Origin: Collimonas sp. OK412
GTDB lineage: Bacteria > Pseudomonadota > Gammaproteobacteria > Burkholderiales > Burkholderiaceae_D
Reading direction: 5' to 3'
Assembly (NCBI RefSeq): GCF_900112135.1
Contig: NZ_FOLC01000006.1
Location: 124,001 to 188,000, forward strand
Length of the DNA: 64,000 nt
Shown here: one piece after another, positions 46,329 to 56,170 of the stretch
Numbering within the stretch: position 1 is the first letter of the stretch
Layout of the letters: the number at the start of each line of letters is the position of its first letter
Notes under the pieces: model-generated
What the model saw: the letters and a program-made list of their open reading frames with translations, nothing else
Databases searched by the model: none
What the model was told of the DNA's origin: nothing
Position numbers and translations under genes: made by a program

Positions 46329-47390
46329 CTATTTTGCTGAGCCAGACATTGGCTCCACAGAAACTGGGCGGGCTTCTCCGGCGGAATCCAGCAAATGATT
46401 TTCATCACCGTCCCAATACGGCAATTTGGCAGGTGGTAATGGCAATATCTTGTCCAGATTCGGGAAACGCAAATCAGGATTGTCTCTCAGTGCCTTGCCA
46501 AACACTTGGTAGCGGCGTTCGCGGTCATGGTCAACGAATGGCGCAGCATAATCTAACGGCCCACTTTCAAAGGCGATTTCGAGAGCATCTGCAGAGTCCT
46601 GGTCACCGAATTTCACCCCTTCCTGATAATAGGCTAGGGCGCGGTGCTTACCCTCACTAGTTTTCTGCCGTTCGTATTCCAAGCCAAGTTTTCTGGCCGC
46701 GGCGCCCTGACCTTGAGAAAGCGCACATTCAAGCATTTGCAGGCCAATTTTTTTATTAGCCCAAAAACCATCTTTGGGACTATCGTACGAGGCAAGCAAT
46801 TGCGCACCTAAAAGGGTCTGCGCCCCGGGTGCGCCCATATCTGCAGCCTTTTGCCAAAAGGCATAGGCGACAGTGGCATCAGGTTTCAGCCCGCCTACGC
46901 CTTGCATATGATAACTACCCATGTTGTCCCATGCTTGTGGTACGCCCCAAGCCATCGCTTCTTCTGTCAGTTGTAATGCTTTTTCCGGATCTAGAGGAAC
47001 GCCCTTGCCATGCAAATACAATCCGGCGAGATTGTTCTGTGCTTTCCAGTGCTTTCGCTGCGCCGCTTTCGTCCAAAGTACGGCAGCGGTTTTATAGTCC
47101 TTGTCTTCTTCGTACTTGTCTTCACTGGTCAATGCCATACCCTGTTCAAACCATAGATTGGCCTCGGGATCGATTGGAGGAACCACGGCTACCTGCTGGA
47201 TACAGGTAAATTCAGTACGATGAGGGTTAAACAACGGCAACTGGCTATAGCGTAATTGATTGGACATAATATGGCGGTGTTCATAAGTGAATTGGGCAAT
47301 GCCAAACAACAGGCATGCGGCAAGTAATGGCAAACCGAGACGTATATACCAAGGACTGCGGAAAAAAGAACGTAGGAAAGTTTTCTCCAT
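46329..47390 (-). CDS. SEL1-repeat protein, candidate Tli5-type immunity protein (copy 1)
   Basis: A 353-residue protein with an N-terminal membrane anchor (YIRLGLPLLAACLLFGIAQF), a periplasmic SEL1-repeat region (AAQRKHWKAQNNLAGLYLHG, AYAFWQKAADMGAPGAQTLLGAQLL, GLQMLECALSQGQ) and the C-terminal FPNLDKILPLPPAKLPYWDGDE shared with copy 2. It overlaps the PLD stop by 1 bp. In known Tle5 pairs the immunity protein is a periplasmic SEL1-type Tli5, so its role is inferred by position and type. Confidence 0.82.
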   Translation of the reverse strand: MEKTFLRSFFRSPWYIRLGLPLLAACLLFGIAQFTYEHRHIMSNQLRYSQLPLFNPHRTEFTCIQQVAVVPPIDPEANLWFEQGMALTSEDKYEEDKDYKTAAVLWTKAAQRKHWKAQNNLAGLYLHGKGVPLDPEKALQLTEEAMAWGVPQAWDNMGSYHMQGVGGLKPDATVAYAFWQKAADMGAPGAQTLLGAQLLASYDSPKDGFWANKKIGLQMLECALSQGQGAAARKLGLEYERQKTSEGKHRALAYYQEGVKFGDQDSADALEIAFESGPLDYAAPFVDHDRERRYQVFGKALRDNPDLRFPNLDKILPLPPAKLPYWDGDENHLLDSAGEARPVSVEPMSGSAK

Positions 47391-49285
47391 TAACGAACCC
47401 GCATAGCGCTGCCGCCTGTGTCCCTGAATGGCACGACAAAGCTACCTTTCTCGAAAGCTTGGCTATTGCTTTTGCCGCCGTAATTTTTATCCATACGATC
47501 TTTCCATTTCTTGTGAGCTTTGGCAATTTCGTCACGCGAACCGCCACCACCGCTTAAATCGCCGCCCGCCAGATTGCCCCAAACGCGCGAGCGTGCATTG
47601 CTGGTGAAACCGGGATCTTCGGTAATCAGATTTAGCTCACTATCACCGGCCATCGAACGCGGGCTCAAATTGGCGCTGCCCAAGGTAGTGAAGGTATCAT
47701 CGATCAGCATTAATTTGCTATGGATATAAATTTCACGATAGCGCTCTTCAGAATTCTTGCTTTTACTGGAGCCGCTGTCATCGAAGCTTTGCAGCATGGC
47801 GACCAGTACTTCGATGCCAAGCTGCTGGAGCTCTCTGCGAATCGATTTGATGTCCGATAAGTGATGATTATCAACAATATCTTTTGGGCCAGGACTCGCG
47901 ATAGCCGCGACATCACCGTCAAAATAATTCATGCTCGGCGGCGGAGGATTGTTAATTTCTTTGGCAACGCGTTCGGTCTCTGTCTGGTAAGCAGGAAATT
48001 GATTGCCTGCCCCCAGCTCGGCCACGGTGGTATAGGTGCGCGGAACCATGCCGCGTTCTTCCGGATTCGGGATGACAATAAATACGTATAAAACCGGAAT
48101 ATCCTTTTTTACGACTTTGCCATCCTGATAGCCGGTCTGGTTGGCCTTGCGGATTTGCTTTATCCCTTGCGCCCACTCAGGCAAGAAGAAATACTGGTTC
48201 TCCGCGTAGATATATTGGATCGCATTGGAGAGCGCCAGCTGATAGCTTTCCCAGATGGTGGCGTCTTGTTCTTGCGGTTGAGTGCGCACAATCTGGCAGC
48301 GGTGTCCGACTGTGCAGGAGCTGCTTAAGCTGGCAGCACTGACCTTTGCGCGGGAGCCTAGCAAAGCGCCATTCGCCAATGGCTTGCCCAATTCCGTTTT
48401 TACGTCATCCCATGCTTTGGAAAAATTCTGGTTCAAACTATAGAGGGCTTCACCCTGGACGCGTATTGCATAGTCACGATACGGTTTGCGAATGACACTG
48501 CCAGCCCGATCCTGCAGATAGTCGGCCTCGCGGCGGTGGTCATTGAAAATATGGGAAGAGCTGTCCCAATAATCGGTAATCGAATTGAGGCCCATGACAT
48601 AGCCGACAGCGCAGCTTGGGTCGGGATGTTCATAATCGATCAATACCGGCTTCTGGTGGTGGGTTGCCACTTCTTCCGTCAATAATTTTTCAATTAATGT
48701 GGAGGGCATGTCAGGGAAGTTTTTCGCCAGGCTATGCCGTGCGTCGCTCGATGGCACCGAGCGGGTGCGTATTTCAATATTCGGATAGTCACCGTATCGG
48801 ATAGCTTTCCACCAGGCGATGCAATGATCCAGCCGCTGTTTTTCCAGTCCGTCGGGCGTGTGCCAAAGGCTTGGGCTGATGTAGCCGATCATGTTTCCTT
48901 GCTTTGTCGACCCGATAAGGTCTTTCCAGATCAGCAGGCGTATTTTGACGCCCTGCTTGCTCTTGCGAGCCAGAAGGTCGCCGAAGGTCTCGCCGCGTTG
49001 CCCCCATTTGCCGGGCTTGCGCACCAGCTCCATGGCCGGATCGAAACCCCAGCATACGAGATCAACGCTATAAGAGGCTTTATCGATATCGCCGGCAATA
49101 CTGCCAAATCCTTCCTTGCCGCACATGAAAAATTGCAAGGCATTGTTGTTGTGGATCGGATGCGTGTCGCTACGATTTTCCAAAAACCATTGCATCGATC
49201 CCTGCGGTGCGCGCTGGTCGGAACTGGCTGGAATGTGTTCGTCTCTGCGAATAGATTTGAGATTTTTGTGAATGTCATAACTCAT
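47390..49285 (-). CDS. Phospholipase D effector of T6SS (Tle5-type)
   Basis: A 631-residue protein with two HKD motifs: HQKPVLID at residues 210-217 and HSKLMLID at 522-529, the latter followed by GSANLSPRSM. No signal peptide, as expected for a T6SS-delivered enzyme. Tle5 effectors act in the periplasm of target bacteria and cut phosphatidylethanolamine. It overlaps vgrG by 4 bp (ATGA) and the immunity gene by 1 bp, so the whole set is one operon. The long insertion between HKD motifs (around 240-500) is usual. Confidence 0.92.
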   Translation of the reverse strand: MSYDIHKNLKSIRRDEHIPASSDQRAPQGSMQWFLENRSDTHPIHNNNALQFFMCGKEGFGSIAGDIDKASYSVDLVCWGFDPAMELVRKPGKWGQRGETFGDLLARKSKQGVKIRLLIWKDLIGSTKQGNMIGYISPSLWHTPDGLEKQRLDHCIAWWKAIRYGDYPNIEIRTRSVPSSDARHSLAKNFPDMPSTLIEKLLTEEVATHHQKPVLIDYEHPDPSCAVGYVMGLNSITDYWDSSSHIFNDHRREADYLQDRAGSVIRKPYRDYAIRVQGEALYSLNQNFSKAWDDVKTELGKPLANGALLGSRAKVSAASLSSSCTVGHRCQIVRTQPQEQDATIWESYQLALSNAIQYIYAENQYFFLPEWAQGIKQIRKANQTGYQDGKVVKKDIPVLYVFIVIPNPEERGMVPRTYTTVAELGAGNQFPAYQTETERVAKEINNPPPPSMNYFDGDVAAIASPGPKDIVDNHHLSDIKSIRRELQQLGIEVLVAMLQSFDDSGSSKSKNSEERYREIYIHSKLMLIDDTFTTLGSANLSPRSMAGDSELNLITEDPGFTSNARSRVWGNLAGGDLSGGGGSRDEIAKAHKKWKDRMDKNYGGKSNSQAFEKGSFVVPFRDTGGSAMRVR

Positions 49286-52065
49286 TGTGTTTCTCCGTCT
49301 TGCGCACCAGCCTGCGCACCGCGGCGAGCCTGGTCTAGTCTGCCCTTGTCTCCCAGACCGTCGGTGCGCAGGCCTTTGTAAGCGAGCTCCTGGTCGTTTT
49401 TGACGTTATCTTTATTGTCGAATTGTTCCAGGGTAGGCACCTTGAACACGCTGCCATTCGGCAGCTTGACGTCATAGTAATCGCCCGGCTTGATGTCTTT
49501 GATGTTCACGCGCCCCCATGCATCAGCCACATTTTTTTCCACCTCTGCTCCATTCTTGTAGAGGGTGTAAGGATGATTGGCATACATCGAGGTGGCAGAC
49601 GTCGGCACGTGCGACAAGCTGAACACCAGATTGTCTTTTAGCGGCGGTGGCGGCTCAGGCAGTTTTGGCAACGGCTTATTGGCTGGTCCCGGCAGGCTAT
49701 GCGTCGCGGCATGTGCTACGAAAATGCCATTCGTCCCATGCTCGATGCCAGCGGCATTGTACTTGGCGTAGCTGCCGCCGCCGTTAATCATCACCTCTTC
49801 CTTGGCGACGATGGTAATGCGATTGGCTGTGTGCGTGATATTGAGTTTGGCAAGAATATTGATGCCGTTGGTCAGCGCCTGCACGTCAATGTCGCCTCCG
49901 GCCGCAATCAACTTCATGCCGGCTTTGTACACGAACAACCTGAAGGTCTGGCGGATGCTGGCAAACAGGCTGTCGCCGCTGGCGATGGATAAACTCTTGC
50001 CGGTAGTGATCGCGGTGTTCTGGCCGCTCGCGATATGGGTGCTGCCGCTTGTTGTGGTTTCGATACCGGCAGGACTGGCCAGTACCAGGTGCGGTGCCGA
50101 CAGCTCAGGAAAACCGCCATCGCCACCAGCACCGCCACCCTTGATCGCATCATTCTGCGCCTTCAGGATTTTCGCAATATCGACCTGCTGCCCTTGCTTT
50201 TCCTGCGCCCCCGCCTGCTGCGCCATGTCGGCCAGCGTTTCGTGCTGGTCGCGCGCGGAAGTGAGGCGCTGCACGGTCTCGCCCATGTCCTTGATATGCG
50301 AAGCGGCGCTGCCGCGGGCTTCGGTGGTGATCAGCATGCCCTTGGCCGAGCGCACCACGCCGTGCCCGTCGGTCCGCAATTCCCACCCTTCGCCGCGCGC
50401 ATCCTTGCGGCCCGCATTGTCCTCGATGCGGGTGATATGCCCCAGGCTCAGCTGGCTATGCTGATGATCGCTTTTGAGCTGCGCCTGGATTTTTCCGTTG
50501 GAGTCGTCCAGGATCAGGTGATTGCTGCGGCCGCCAGGCTGATTGCCGCCGTCGGGCGTCAGCTCGCGGCTCCTGAAGCCCATCAGCGGCTGCTGGGTCG
50601 CCAGCTTCCACGGCGGCATGTTGCGCTGGTTGTACACGCTGCCGGTAACGATAGGCCGGTCCGGATTGCCGTCCAGCCACTGGACGACACATTCCGATCC
50701 CACCCGCGGAATCGATTTGGCGCCGAGCTCGCCGCCGGCCCATGAACTGGCGACGCGTACCCATGCCGAGCTTTTCTCATCGTTGTTGCCGATGCGGTCC
50801 CAGTGGAATTGCACGCGGATACGGCCGTATTCGTCGGTATGGATGCTGCCCTGTCCTGATGGACCGACGACCGTGACGGTTTGCGGCGACAGGATCCTGG
50901 TGGCGACGCTGTTGAAACCGCGGCCCGGCCGCCATGGGATGCTTTTGCGGATGCAGGTCAGGCGGTTGCTGTAGTCGGCTTTCTGGTCGGCCTGCTGCAG
51001 GTAATTGTTGCTGGCGATGTGATGCACGGACAGGATCAGGAATTCGCTCTTGCCTGCTTCTTCATTACTGCCGAAAGGATTGAAGGCAAAGTGGCCGGTC
51101 AGCCGGTACCAGCGCCCAGGCAGGACCGAGCGGTTATTGCCCGCCGCTTCAAAGTGCTTGCCTGACGCTTCGATTTCTTCCATGCGCAAGCGCGACAGCT
51201 TGTCGGCATCCTGCGCGTTCTTGACGCCGTAGGCGCCGACATATTCATAGGATTCGATGTCGAGCACATTGCCTTGCTTGTTCAGCGTCGGCACGCCGGC
51301 ATTGATCGGCGCCGGGCTCTTGAAATTGAATCCTGACAGCGATACCGAGCCAGGCACGATCTGCCGCACCGGCGAAAACTCGCCGATGCCGTCTTCCTCG
51401 ATCGCGCCGCCATGGCGCTGGAAGCGGATCTCCGGGCCGCCGTCGATCGCCGTCGCCTGCGTCGAGTCGTCGGTGACGATCAGCTTGTGGCCTTGCGCGG
51501 TGTGTTCGTAGTAATACAGCAGGCCGGCGGCTTCCAGGCGGCGGTGCACGTAGTTGCTGTCGGATTCGTTGAACTGGAAGGCGTCGGTCATCGCCGGGTC
51601 TTCGCCGCTGACGCGGAAATCCCAGTCGGCCAGCGTGCCGTAGTCGCTGAAGATGCTGTCGAGCTGCTCGCGCAGGGTCTTGCCGTGGAAAATGAAATTG
51701 TCCTTGCGCAGGTGCAGGTACTGCAGCCACGGCCTCAGTTTGGCCTGGTAGAAGCTGATGCTGCCGTCGGTCTTCACTAAACGGAATTCAAAGCAGTAGC
51801 CGCTGAAGTAGCGCAGGCTGCCGTCGGCGCGCACCAGCTCCACGGTAAACAGCTTGCCCTGCAAATCCTTGAGCGCCAGGCTGGCGTCGTCCGACAGCAG
51901 TTCTACCGTGAAGGCAAAATCGCGCGACAGGCTTTCCACGGCATCGAGCTTGTTGACCAGCAGCTGCGCATGCGGACCGTCGTCGTGCGGGAAAGAGAGA
52001 CGCAATATACGATCATGCTGCCGGCCTTGTATCAAGGCCGACAGGGATTGAAGCAGGCTGCTCAT
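49282..52065 (-). CDS. vgrG: VgrG with C-terminal transthyretin-like adaptor domain
   Basis: A 927-residue VgrG: gp27-like base (about 20-380), gp5-like OB fold (about 425-500, DEYGRIRVQFHWD, VQWLDGNPDRPIVTGSVYNQRNMPPW), DUF2345-like domain (about 640-790) and a Pro-rich linker into a TTR-like beta domain (about 815-890: LVFSLSHVPTSATSMYANHPY, DIKPGDYYDVKLPNGS). Such VgrG extensions bind the downstream effector, here the PLD. It is the first gene of the operon vgrG-PLD-SEL1-SEL1. Confidence 0.95.
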   Translation of the reverse strand: MSSLLQSLSALIQGRQHDRILRLSFPHDDGPHAQLLVNKLDAVESLSRDFAFTVELLSDDASLALKDLQGKLFTVELVRADGSLRYFSGYCFEFRLVKTDGSISFYQAKLRPWLQYLHLRKDNFIFHGKTLREQLDSIFSDYGTLADWDFRVSGEDPAMTDAFQFNESDSNYVHRRLEAAGLLYYYEHTAQGHKLIVTDDSTQATAIDGGPEIRFQRHGGAIEEDGIGEFSPVRQIVPGSVSLSGFNFKSPAPINAGVPTLNKQGNVLDIESYEYVGAYGVKNAQDADKLSRLRMEEIEASGKHFEAAGNNRSVLPGRWYRLTGHFAFNPFGSNEEAGKSEFLILSVHHIASNNYLQQADQKADYSNRLTCIRKSIPWRPGRGFNSVATRILSPQTVTVVGPSGQGSIHTDEYGRIRVQFHWDRIGNNDEKSSAWVRVASSWAGGELGAKSIPRVGSECVVQWLDGNPDRPIVTGSVYNQRNMPPWKLATQQPLMGFRSRELTPDGGNQPGGRSNHLILDDSNGKIQAQLKSDHQHSQLSLGHITRIEDNAGRKDARGEGWELRTDGHGVVRSAKGMLITTEARGSAASHIKDMGETVQRLTSARDQHETLADMAQQAGAQEKQGQQVDIAKILKAQNDAIKGGGAGGDGGFPELSAPHLVLASPAGIETTTSGSTHIASGQNTAITTGKSLSIASGDSLFASIRQTFRLFVYKAGMKLIAAGGDIDVQALTNGINILAKLNITHTANRITIVAKEEVMINGGGSYAKYNAAGIEHGTNGIFVAHAATHSLPGPANKPLPKLPEPPPPLKDNLVFSLSHVPTSATSMYANHPYTLYKNGAEVEKNVADAWGRVNIKDIKPGDYYDVKLPNGSVFKVPTLEQFDNKDNVKNDQELAYKGLRTDGLGDKGRLDQARRGAQAGAQDGETQ

Positions 52066-52858
52066 GAGGGATTCCCCGAAATGGAATTGCTACCAGTGAA
52101 ATATTATTTTGACAACATATCGTGCTGGTATATCAATTGATAAATATCCCACAATCATACCCGTTGCCATGCTTAATTGCTAAGGGGAAATGTCTGGAAG
52201 CGGCCGATTTTGCAAGAGTTAACACTCTTGTTGCCTATCCGGCCGCGGGCGGCGTTTGCCTGGAAAGACGGTCATGTTGCTCTGCACACGGCTCTGAAAA
52301 TATTATTCATTTTGCCTGGTAACGCTATCAGTTCCAGGGCTGCTAGAGCACCGGTTCAGTTTCCCGGTCAAAACCGGGTTACCTGTCAATACTGTCAGTT
52401 GATTTCACGTATTCCTGCTCATATGCTGCATTACAGCAATATTTTGTAGCAGACTACAGCCGCTCAATTTGGCGCCAACAGAACGGCATTCGCATCAATA
52501 CCATCCCGGCCGGGCGGGACGTCTGGCTCAGCCGATACCGGACCAAACATCGATAGGACCAGGATTGTCCAGCCGTCATGCGGCCTGGCATGACTTGCTG
52601 ACGCTGACGTATTGCCATTGGGAGCCAAGAAGAATGCAACATGCGACGCCGTGCCAGGCCACGGACAAGATGCCGAAGCTGTTTGTGCGCCGCTCGGCCT
52701 CAGGGCCTGGTCCTGCCGGCAGCCCATGACCGGGCCGCATGTGCCGCCCTCTTTCCCATCACATTCAGACAAAGGATTCCGGCAGCTCCGTTTCCCGATT
52801 TCCACGCTGGCGAGCGATCGCAACAGTTTTCGAACAGATGCAAAGAAAGGAGAAAAAA
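52066..52858. other. 793-bp gene-free region between the T6SS operon and the AraC regulator
   Basis: No convincing gene. It should hold the promoter of the vgrG operon on its left and of the AraC gene on its right. CCCGGT-CAAA-ACCGGG near 52364-52379 is a small stem-loop; several short frames are not coding in appearance. Confidence 0.45.
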
Positions 52859-53896
52859 ATGAACCCCAGCCATCGCCAGGTAAGTGCGTTGACCTGCTCC
52901 ACTACCTGGGTCAAGGGCGTGGCAGAGATGTTCAAGAATGTCGGCCTGGATGTCCCGGCGCTGTTCGCCGAGGCAGGCATGGATATCGCAATATTGAATG
53001 ATCCTCACGCCAGCTATGCAACGGAAAAACTGTGCGCCCTGTGGAAAGTCGCTGCCCTGCGTTCGAATAACCCGGCGATCGGACTGTCGGTTCCCGAGGT
53101 GACCACGCCCGCCATCTTCGACGTGGTCGGCTACGCCATGATGTCCAGCGAAAACCTGTACGCCAGCCTGGAGCGGCTAATCTGCTACCTGCGCCTGGTG
53201 ACCGACGCCGCCACCATCGCGCTTGTTGAAACAGACGGCGGCTACTGGTTTACGCTGGCCATCAACGGCGACATGCAGAAAAACGTGCCGCGGCAGCGCT
53301 TTGATTTCAACCTGATCACGCTGGTCACGTTCTGCCGCTGGGTCACCAAGCAGGACATCAGGCCGCTGGCGGTCGAATTCACCCACCCGGAGCCGGACGA
53401 CCGGGCGCCGTACGAAGACGCCTTTCGCTGCCCGTTGCGTTTCGGGGCGGCAGCCAACCGGATCTTTCTTTCAAAGACAGACATATCCACGCCCCTGCCG
53501 TCATCCAATCCATCGCTGGCAAGCTTGCACGACAGGTACGCCAGCGAGCGCCTAGGCCGGCTCGACCAGCACCGCATCCGCGCCAAGACGCAGGACCTGA
53601 TCATGCGCCGGCTGGCGGACGGCGAGCCGTTGAGAGCCGACATCGCCAGCGCGCTATGCATCAGCGAACGCACCTTGCAACGGCGCCTGCAGGACGAAGG
53701 CACCAGTTTCCAGGAGCTGGTGGAGCATACGCGCTACAGCCTGGCGCAACAGTACCTGGGGCAGCATCAACTGCCGATTTCGGAAACGGTTTTCCTGCTC
53801 GGCTTTACTGATCAGAGCGCGTTGTTCCGGGCCTGCAAGCGCTGGTTCAACATGTCGCCCAAGCAGTACCGCGACCATCTGCTGCTGTCGAGGTGA
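52859..53896 (+). CDS. AraC-family regulator with arabinose-binding-like N-domain
   Basis: A 345-residue regulator from ATG 52859 (AAGGAG seven bases upstream). The first 200 residues are the Arabinose_bd type N-domain found in OruR/GadX-like regulators (KNVGLDVPALFAEAGMDIAIL, RSNNPAIGLSVPEVTTPAIFDVVGYAMMSS-like part). The C-terminal HTH pair is seen in SALCISERTLQRRLQDEGTSF and VFLLGFTDQSALFRACKRWFNMSPKQYR. It sits at the left side of the polyyne cluster, convergent with it, and could control it, but there is no direct evidence. Confidence 0.88.
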   Translation: MNPSHRQVSALTCSTTWVKGVAEMFKNVGLDVPALFAEAGMDIAILNDPHASYATEKLCALWKVAALRSNNPAIGLSVPEVTTPAIFDVVGYAMMSSENLYASLERLICYLRLVTDAATIALVETDGGYWFTLAINGDMQKNVPRQRFDFNLITLVTFCRWVTKQDIRPLAVEFTHPEPDDRAPYEDAFRCPLRFGAAANRIFLSKTDISTPLPSSNPSLASLHDRYASERLGRLDQHRIRAKTQDLIMRRLADGEPLRADIASALCISERTLQRRLQDEGTSFQELVEHTRYSLAQQYLGQHQLPISETVFLLGFTDQSALFRACKRWFNMSPKQYRDHLLLSR

Positions 53897-53942
53897 TGCG
53901 CCGCATCGCTGCCCGGGCCGCATGGTCATGTCCTGGCTGTTC

Positions 53943-54740
53943 TCAGGCCGTCCTGGTGCGGGGTGTCAGGAATGCGCGGGCGGCGTCGATCACTTCCTGC
54001 GCTTTCAGTATCCGGCGATGGCCCAGGCCGTCGAAGCGGAGCAGCTGGGCGCCCTGCCAGGCCTCGGCGATTTCCACGCCAAGCGATACCGGCACCACGC
54101 GGTCGTCGTTCGAATGCACGATCAGCACCGGCTGCTTGAGGCTGGCGGCGGCTTTCGGCGTATCGACGTCGGCGACATCGACCCCCTGTTCTTTCAGCAA
54201 GGCGATCATGGCCGCCACCTGGTGCCGGTCCAGGCCGGCCTGGACGCCGAAGCCGACGGCGTAATCGAAGTAGCGTGCCGGCGGCGCGATCAGCACCAGG
54301 CGCTCGACCTGCAGGCCGTGCCGCACCGCTTCCACGGTGAGGGCGCAGCCGACCGAGTGGGCGATGGCGGCATATACCGGACCGATCAGGTTCTGGAATT
54401 TCAGCAGCGCGGCGGCGCAAGCCGGGATCGACGAGGTCGTTCCTTCCGACTCGCCATGCGCCGGCAGGTCGACCAGCACCACGCGGTAGCCCGATTCAAG
54501 CAGCGGCCGGATGAACGGCGCCATGTCGCTGGAGCGGCCCTCCCAGCCGTGGACCAGCAATACGGTCGGGCCCCGCCCGGCCTGCCAGGACACCAGCTTG
54601 CCGCTCGGGCCGTTGGTCTCTACCCGGCTGGCGCCTTCAAAACCGGCCGTGGCCGGGGTCCGCTCATCGGCCCTCGGCGTGAGGAACGCCTTGGCGACGG
54701 ATTCGGGGGTGGGTGCTAACTGTTCGGCGGGGGTGCTCAC
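53943..54740 (-). CDS. Alpha/beta-hydrolase of the polyyne cluster (second copy)
   Basis: A 265-residue hydrolase read from GTG 54740, which has AGGAG upstream (an ATG at 54800 in frame lies near the Rieske stop and lacks a site). The fold shows VLLVHGWEGRSSDMAPF, nucleophile region AIAHSVGCALT (G-x-S-x-G variant HSVGC), and VLIVHSNDDRVVPVSLG with the acid, LDGLGHRRI with the His. Related to the hydrolase at 56163; a thioesterase or editing role in polyyne release or transfer is possible. Confidence 0.75.
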   Translation of the reverse strand: MSTPAEQLAPTPESVAKAFLTPRADERTPATAGFEGASRVETNGPSGKLVSWQAGRGPTVLLVHGWEGRSSDMAPFIRPLLESGYRVVLVDLPAHGESEGTTSSIPACAAALLKFQNLIGPVYAAIAHSVGCALTVEAVRHGLQVERLVLIAPPARYFDYAVGFGVQAGLDRHQVAAMIALLKEQGVDVADVDTPKAAASLKQPVLIVHSNDDRVVPVSLGVEIAEAWQGAQLLRFDGLGHRRILKAQEVIDAARAFLTPRTRTA

Positions 54741-54809
54741 GATGACGGTCTCCTGTTGGTATCGATATTGTGGTTTGCGGTCTGGTGCTGCTGCGTGCAA
54801 CCGGCGCGC

Positions 54810-55832
54810 TTACGCCGATTTCACCAGGGTGGGCGGCAGCACTTGTGATTCCTTTTGCAGCAGCACGTCCAGGATCTGGCGCGCGGCGATCGAGGCCTGG
54901 TCCACCGCCAGGTGGATGAACACGGCGTCGTTGTCCCAGTTTGCCTGCGCCTGCTGGCAGATATACACGTCTTCCGCGATGGTGGTGCGCAGTTCCCTGG
55001 CGATGGCGTCCGACAGCGGCTGGCTGTCGATGCCGAAATCGCGGTACAGGCCAGCCCAGAGATGACAGGTGGTCTCGGTTTCCGGGGTAAAGATGCCCAG
55101 CGTCGAGATGCGCATGTTCATGCCTTCCGGCTGGCCCGGCGGATGCGCGGTGGTGTCTATCCTGGTGTTCCCGACCGGGAAGAAGATGGCATCCTGGATG
55201 CGGTCGATATGTTCGAGGTTCATCATTTTCTTGAGCAGCGGCGAACTCTTCTCCATGCGCAGGATGCGGCGTACGCGCACTTCGTTCGGCGTCACCGTGA
55301 TCTCCGGCGAGGCCTCGGTGACGGCTTGCGACATCACGGTGCTCAGGTGCACGAAGGATACATGCGAGGGGTCGAGGAAATTGTCGATGCCAAGGCGGTA
55401 ATCGGTATTGGCATGGGCGTAGAACATCTCGCCGGCGTGGCGCGGCGAGGTGCATACGGAATGGTCCGGGATCAGCGCTTCGTCGCACAGGTCGCGGTCG
55501 CCCATCCAGATCCATGCGAAACCGTATTTTTCCACCAGGGGGAAAGACTTGACGCTGGCGCGCTGGGGGATGATTTTCTGGCTGGGTATGTGGACGCAGG
55601 TGCCGCCCGCATTGAAGCGGATGCCGTGGTAGGCGCACTGGACCTGGTCGCCGACCAGGCAGCCCTTGGACAGCGGCACATGGCGGTGCGAGCAGCGGTC
55701 TTCCAGCGCCGCCAGCTTGCCGTCGGAGGTGCGGTACATCACGACGTGCTTGTTCAATACGGTCCGCGGGAACAGTTCGGCCTTGAGGTCGGACGCCAGC
55801 GCTGCGACGTACCATGCATTATGAATAAACAT
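54810..55832 (-). CDS. Rieske non-heme iron oxygenase of the polyyne cluster
   Basis: A 340-residue protein from ATG 55832 (GGAAG upstream; a frame to 56027 is not the start). Rieske [2Fe-2S] site: Cys47, His49, Cys66, His69 (EDRCSHRHVPLSKG and VQCAYHGIRF). Mononuclear iron site: Asp/Asn150-151, His157, His162 in GIDNFLDPSHVSFVH. It resembles VanA-type single-component oxygenases, which hydroxylate or desaturate with an external reductase; no such reductase is next to it, but a rubredoxin is two genes away. A paralogue is at 62748. Confidence 0.92.
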   Translation of the reverse strand: MFIHNAWYVAALASDLKAELFPRTVLNKHVVMYRTSDGKLAALEDRCSHRHVPLSKGCLVGDQVQCAYHGIRFNAGGTCVHIPSQKIIPQRASVKSFPLVEKYGFAWIWMGDRDLCDEALIPDHSVCTSPRHAGEMFYAHANTDYRLGIDNFLDPSHVSFVHLSTVMSQAVTEASPEITVTPNEVRVRRILRMEKSSPLLKKMMNLEHIDRIQDAIFFPVGNTRIDTTAHPPGQPEGMNMRISTLGIFTPETETTCHLWAGLYRDFGIDSQPLSDAIARELRTTIAEDVYICQQAQANWDNDAVFIHLAVDQASIAARQILDVLLQKESQVLPPTLVKSA

Positions 55833-55984
55833 AGTGTCTTCCATTTCTAGTGGTATCGATGACAACCTGCAAGCTGACTGGCGCCGGTCAGAAATCTTAC
55901 CGCCGCCGCAGGATTCCGACACCCTGTCAAAGTTGATAGGTTCCCATGCGGTTGTGGCAACGCTATTGGTGCTATTGCGGCGGC

Positions 55985-56170
55985 TTAAAATTCCACCATG
56001 GTGAAATCCTCTTTCTTGACGCCGCACTCAGGGCAGGTCCAGCTGTCCGGGATATCGTCCCAGCGCGTGCCGGGCGCCAGGCCTTCGCTGGGAGCGCCAT
56101 CCTTTTCCGAATAGATCCAGCCGCACACCAGGCACATCAGTGTCTTGAATTCAGTTTCTGTTTCAGTCAT
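55985..56170 (-). CDS. Rubredoxin
   Basis: A 61-residue rubredoxin with one iron bound by Cys13, Cys16, Cys46 and Cys49 (MCLVCGWIYSEKDG and WTCPECGVKKEDF). It should carry electrons to the desaturases or oxygenases of the cluster. Its start overlaps the hydrolase stop by 8 bp. Downstream, 152 bp separate it from the Rieske start, the largest gap in this part of the cluster. Confidence 0.95.
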   Translation of the reverse strand: MTETETEFKTLMCLVCGWIYSEKDGAPSEGLAPGTRWDDIPDSWTCPECGVKKEDFTMVEF

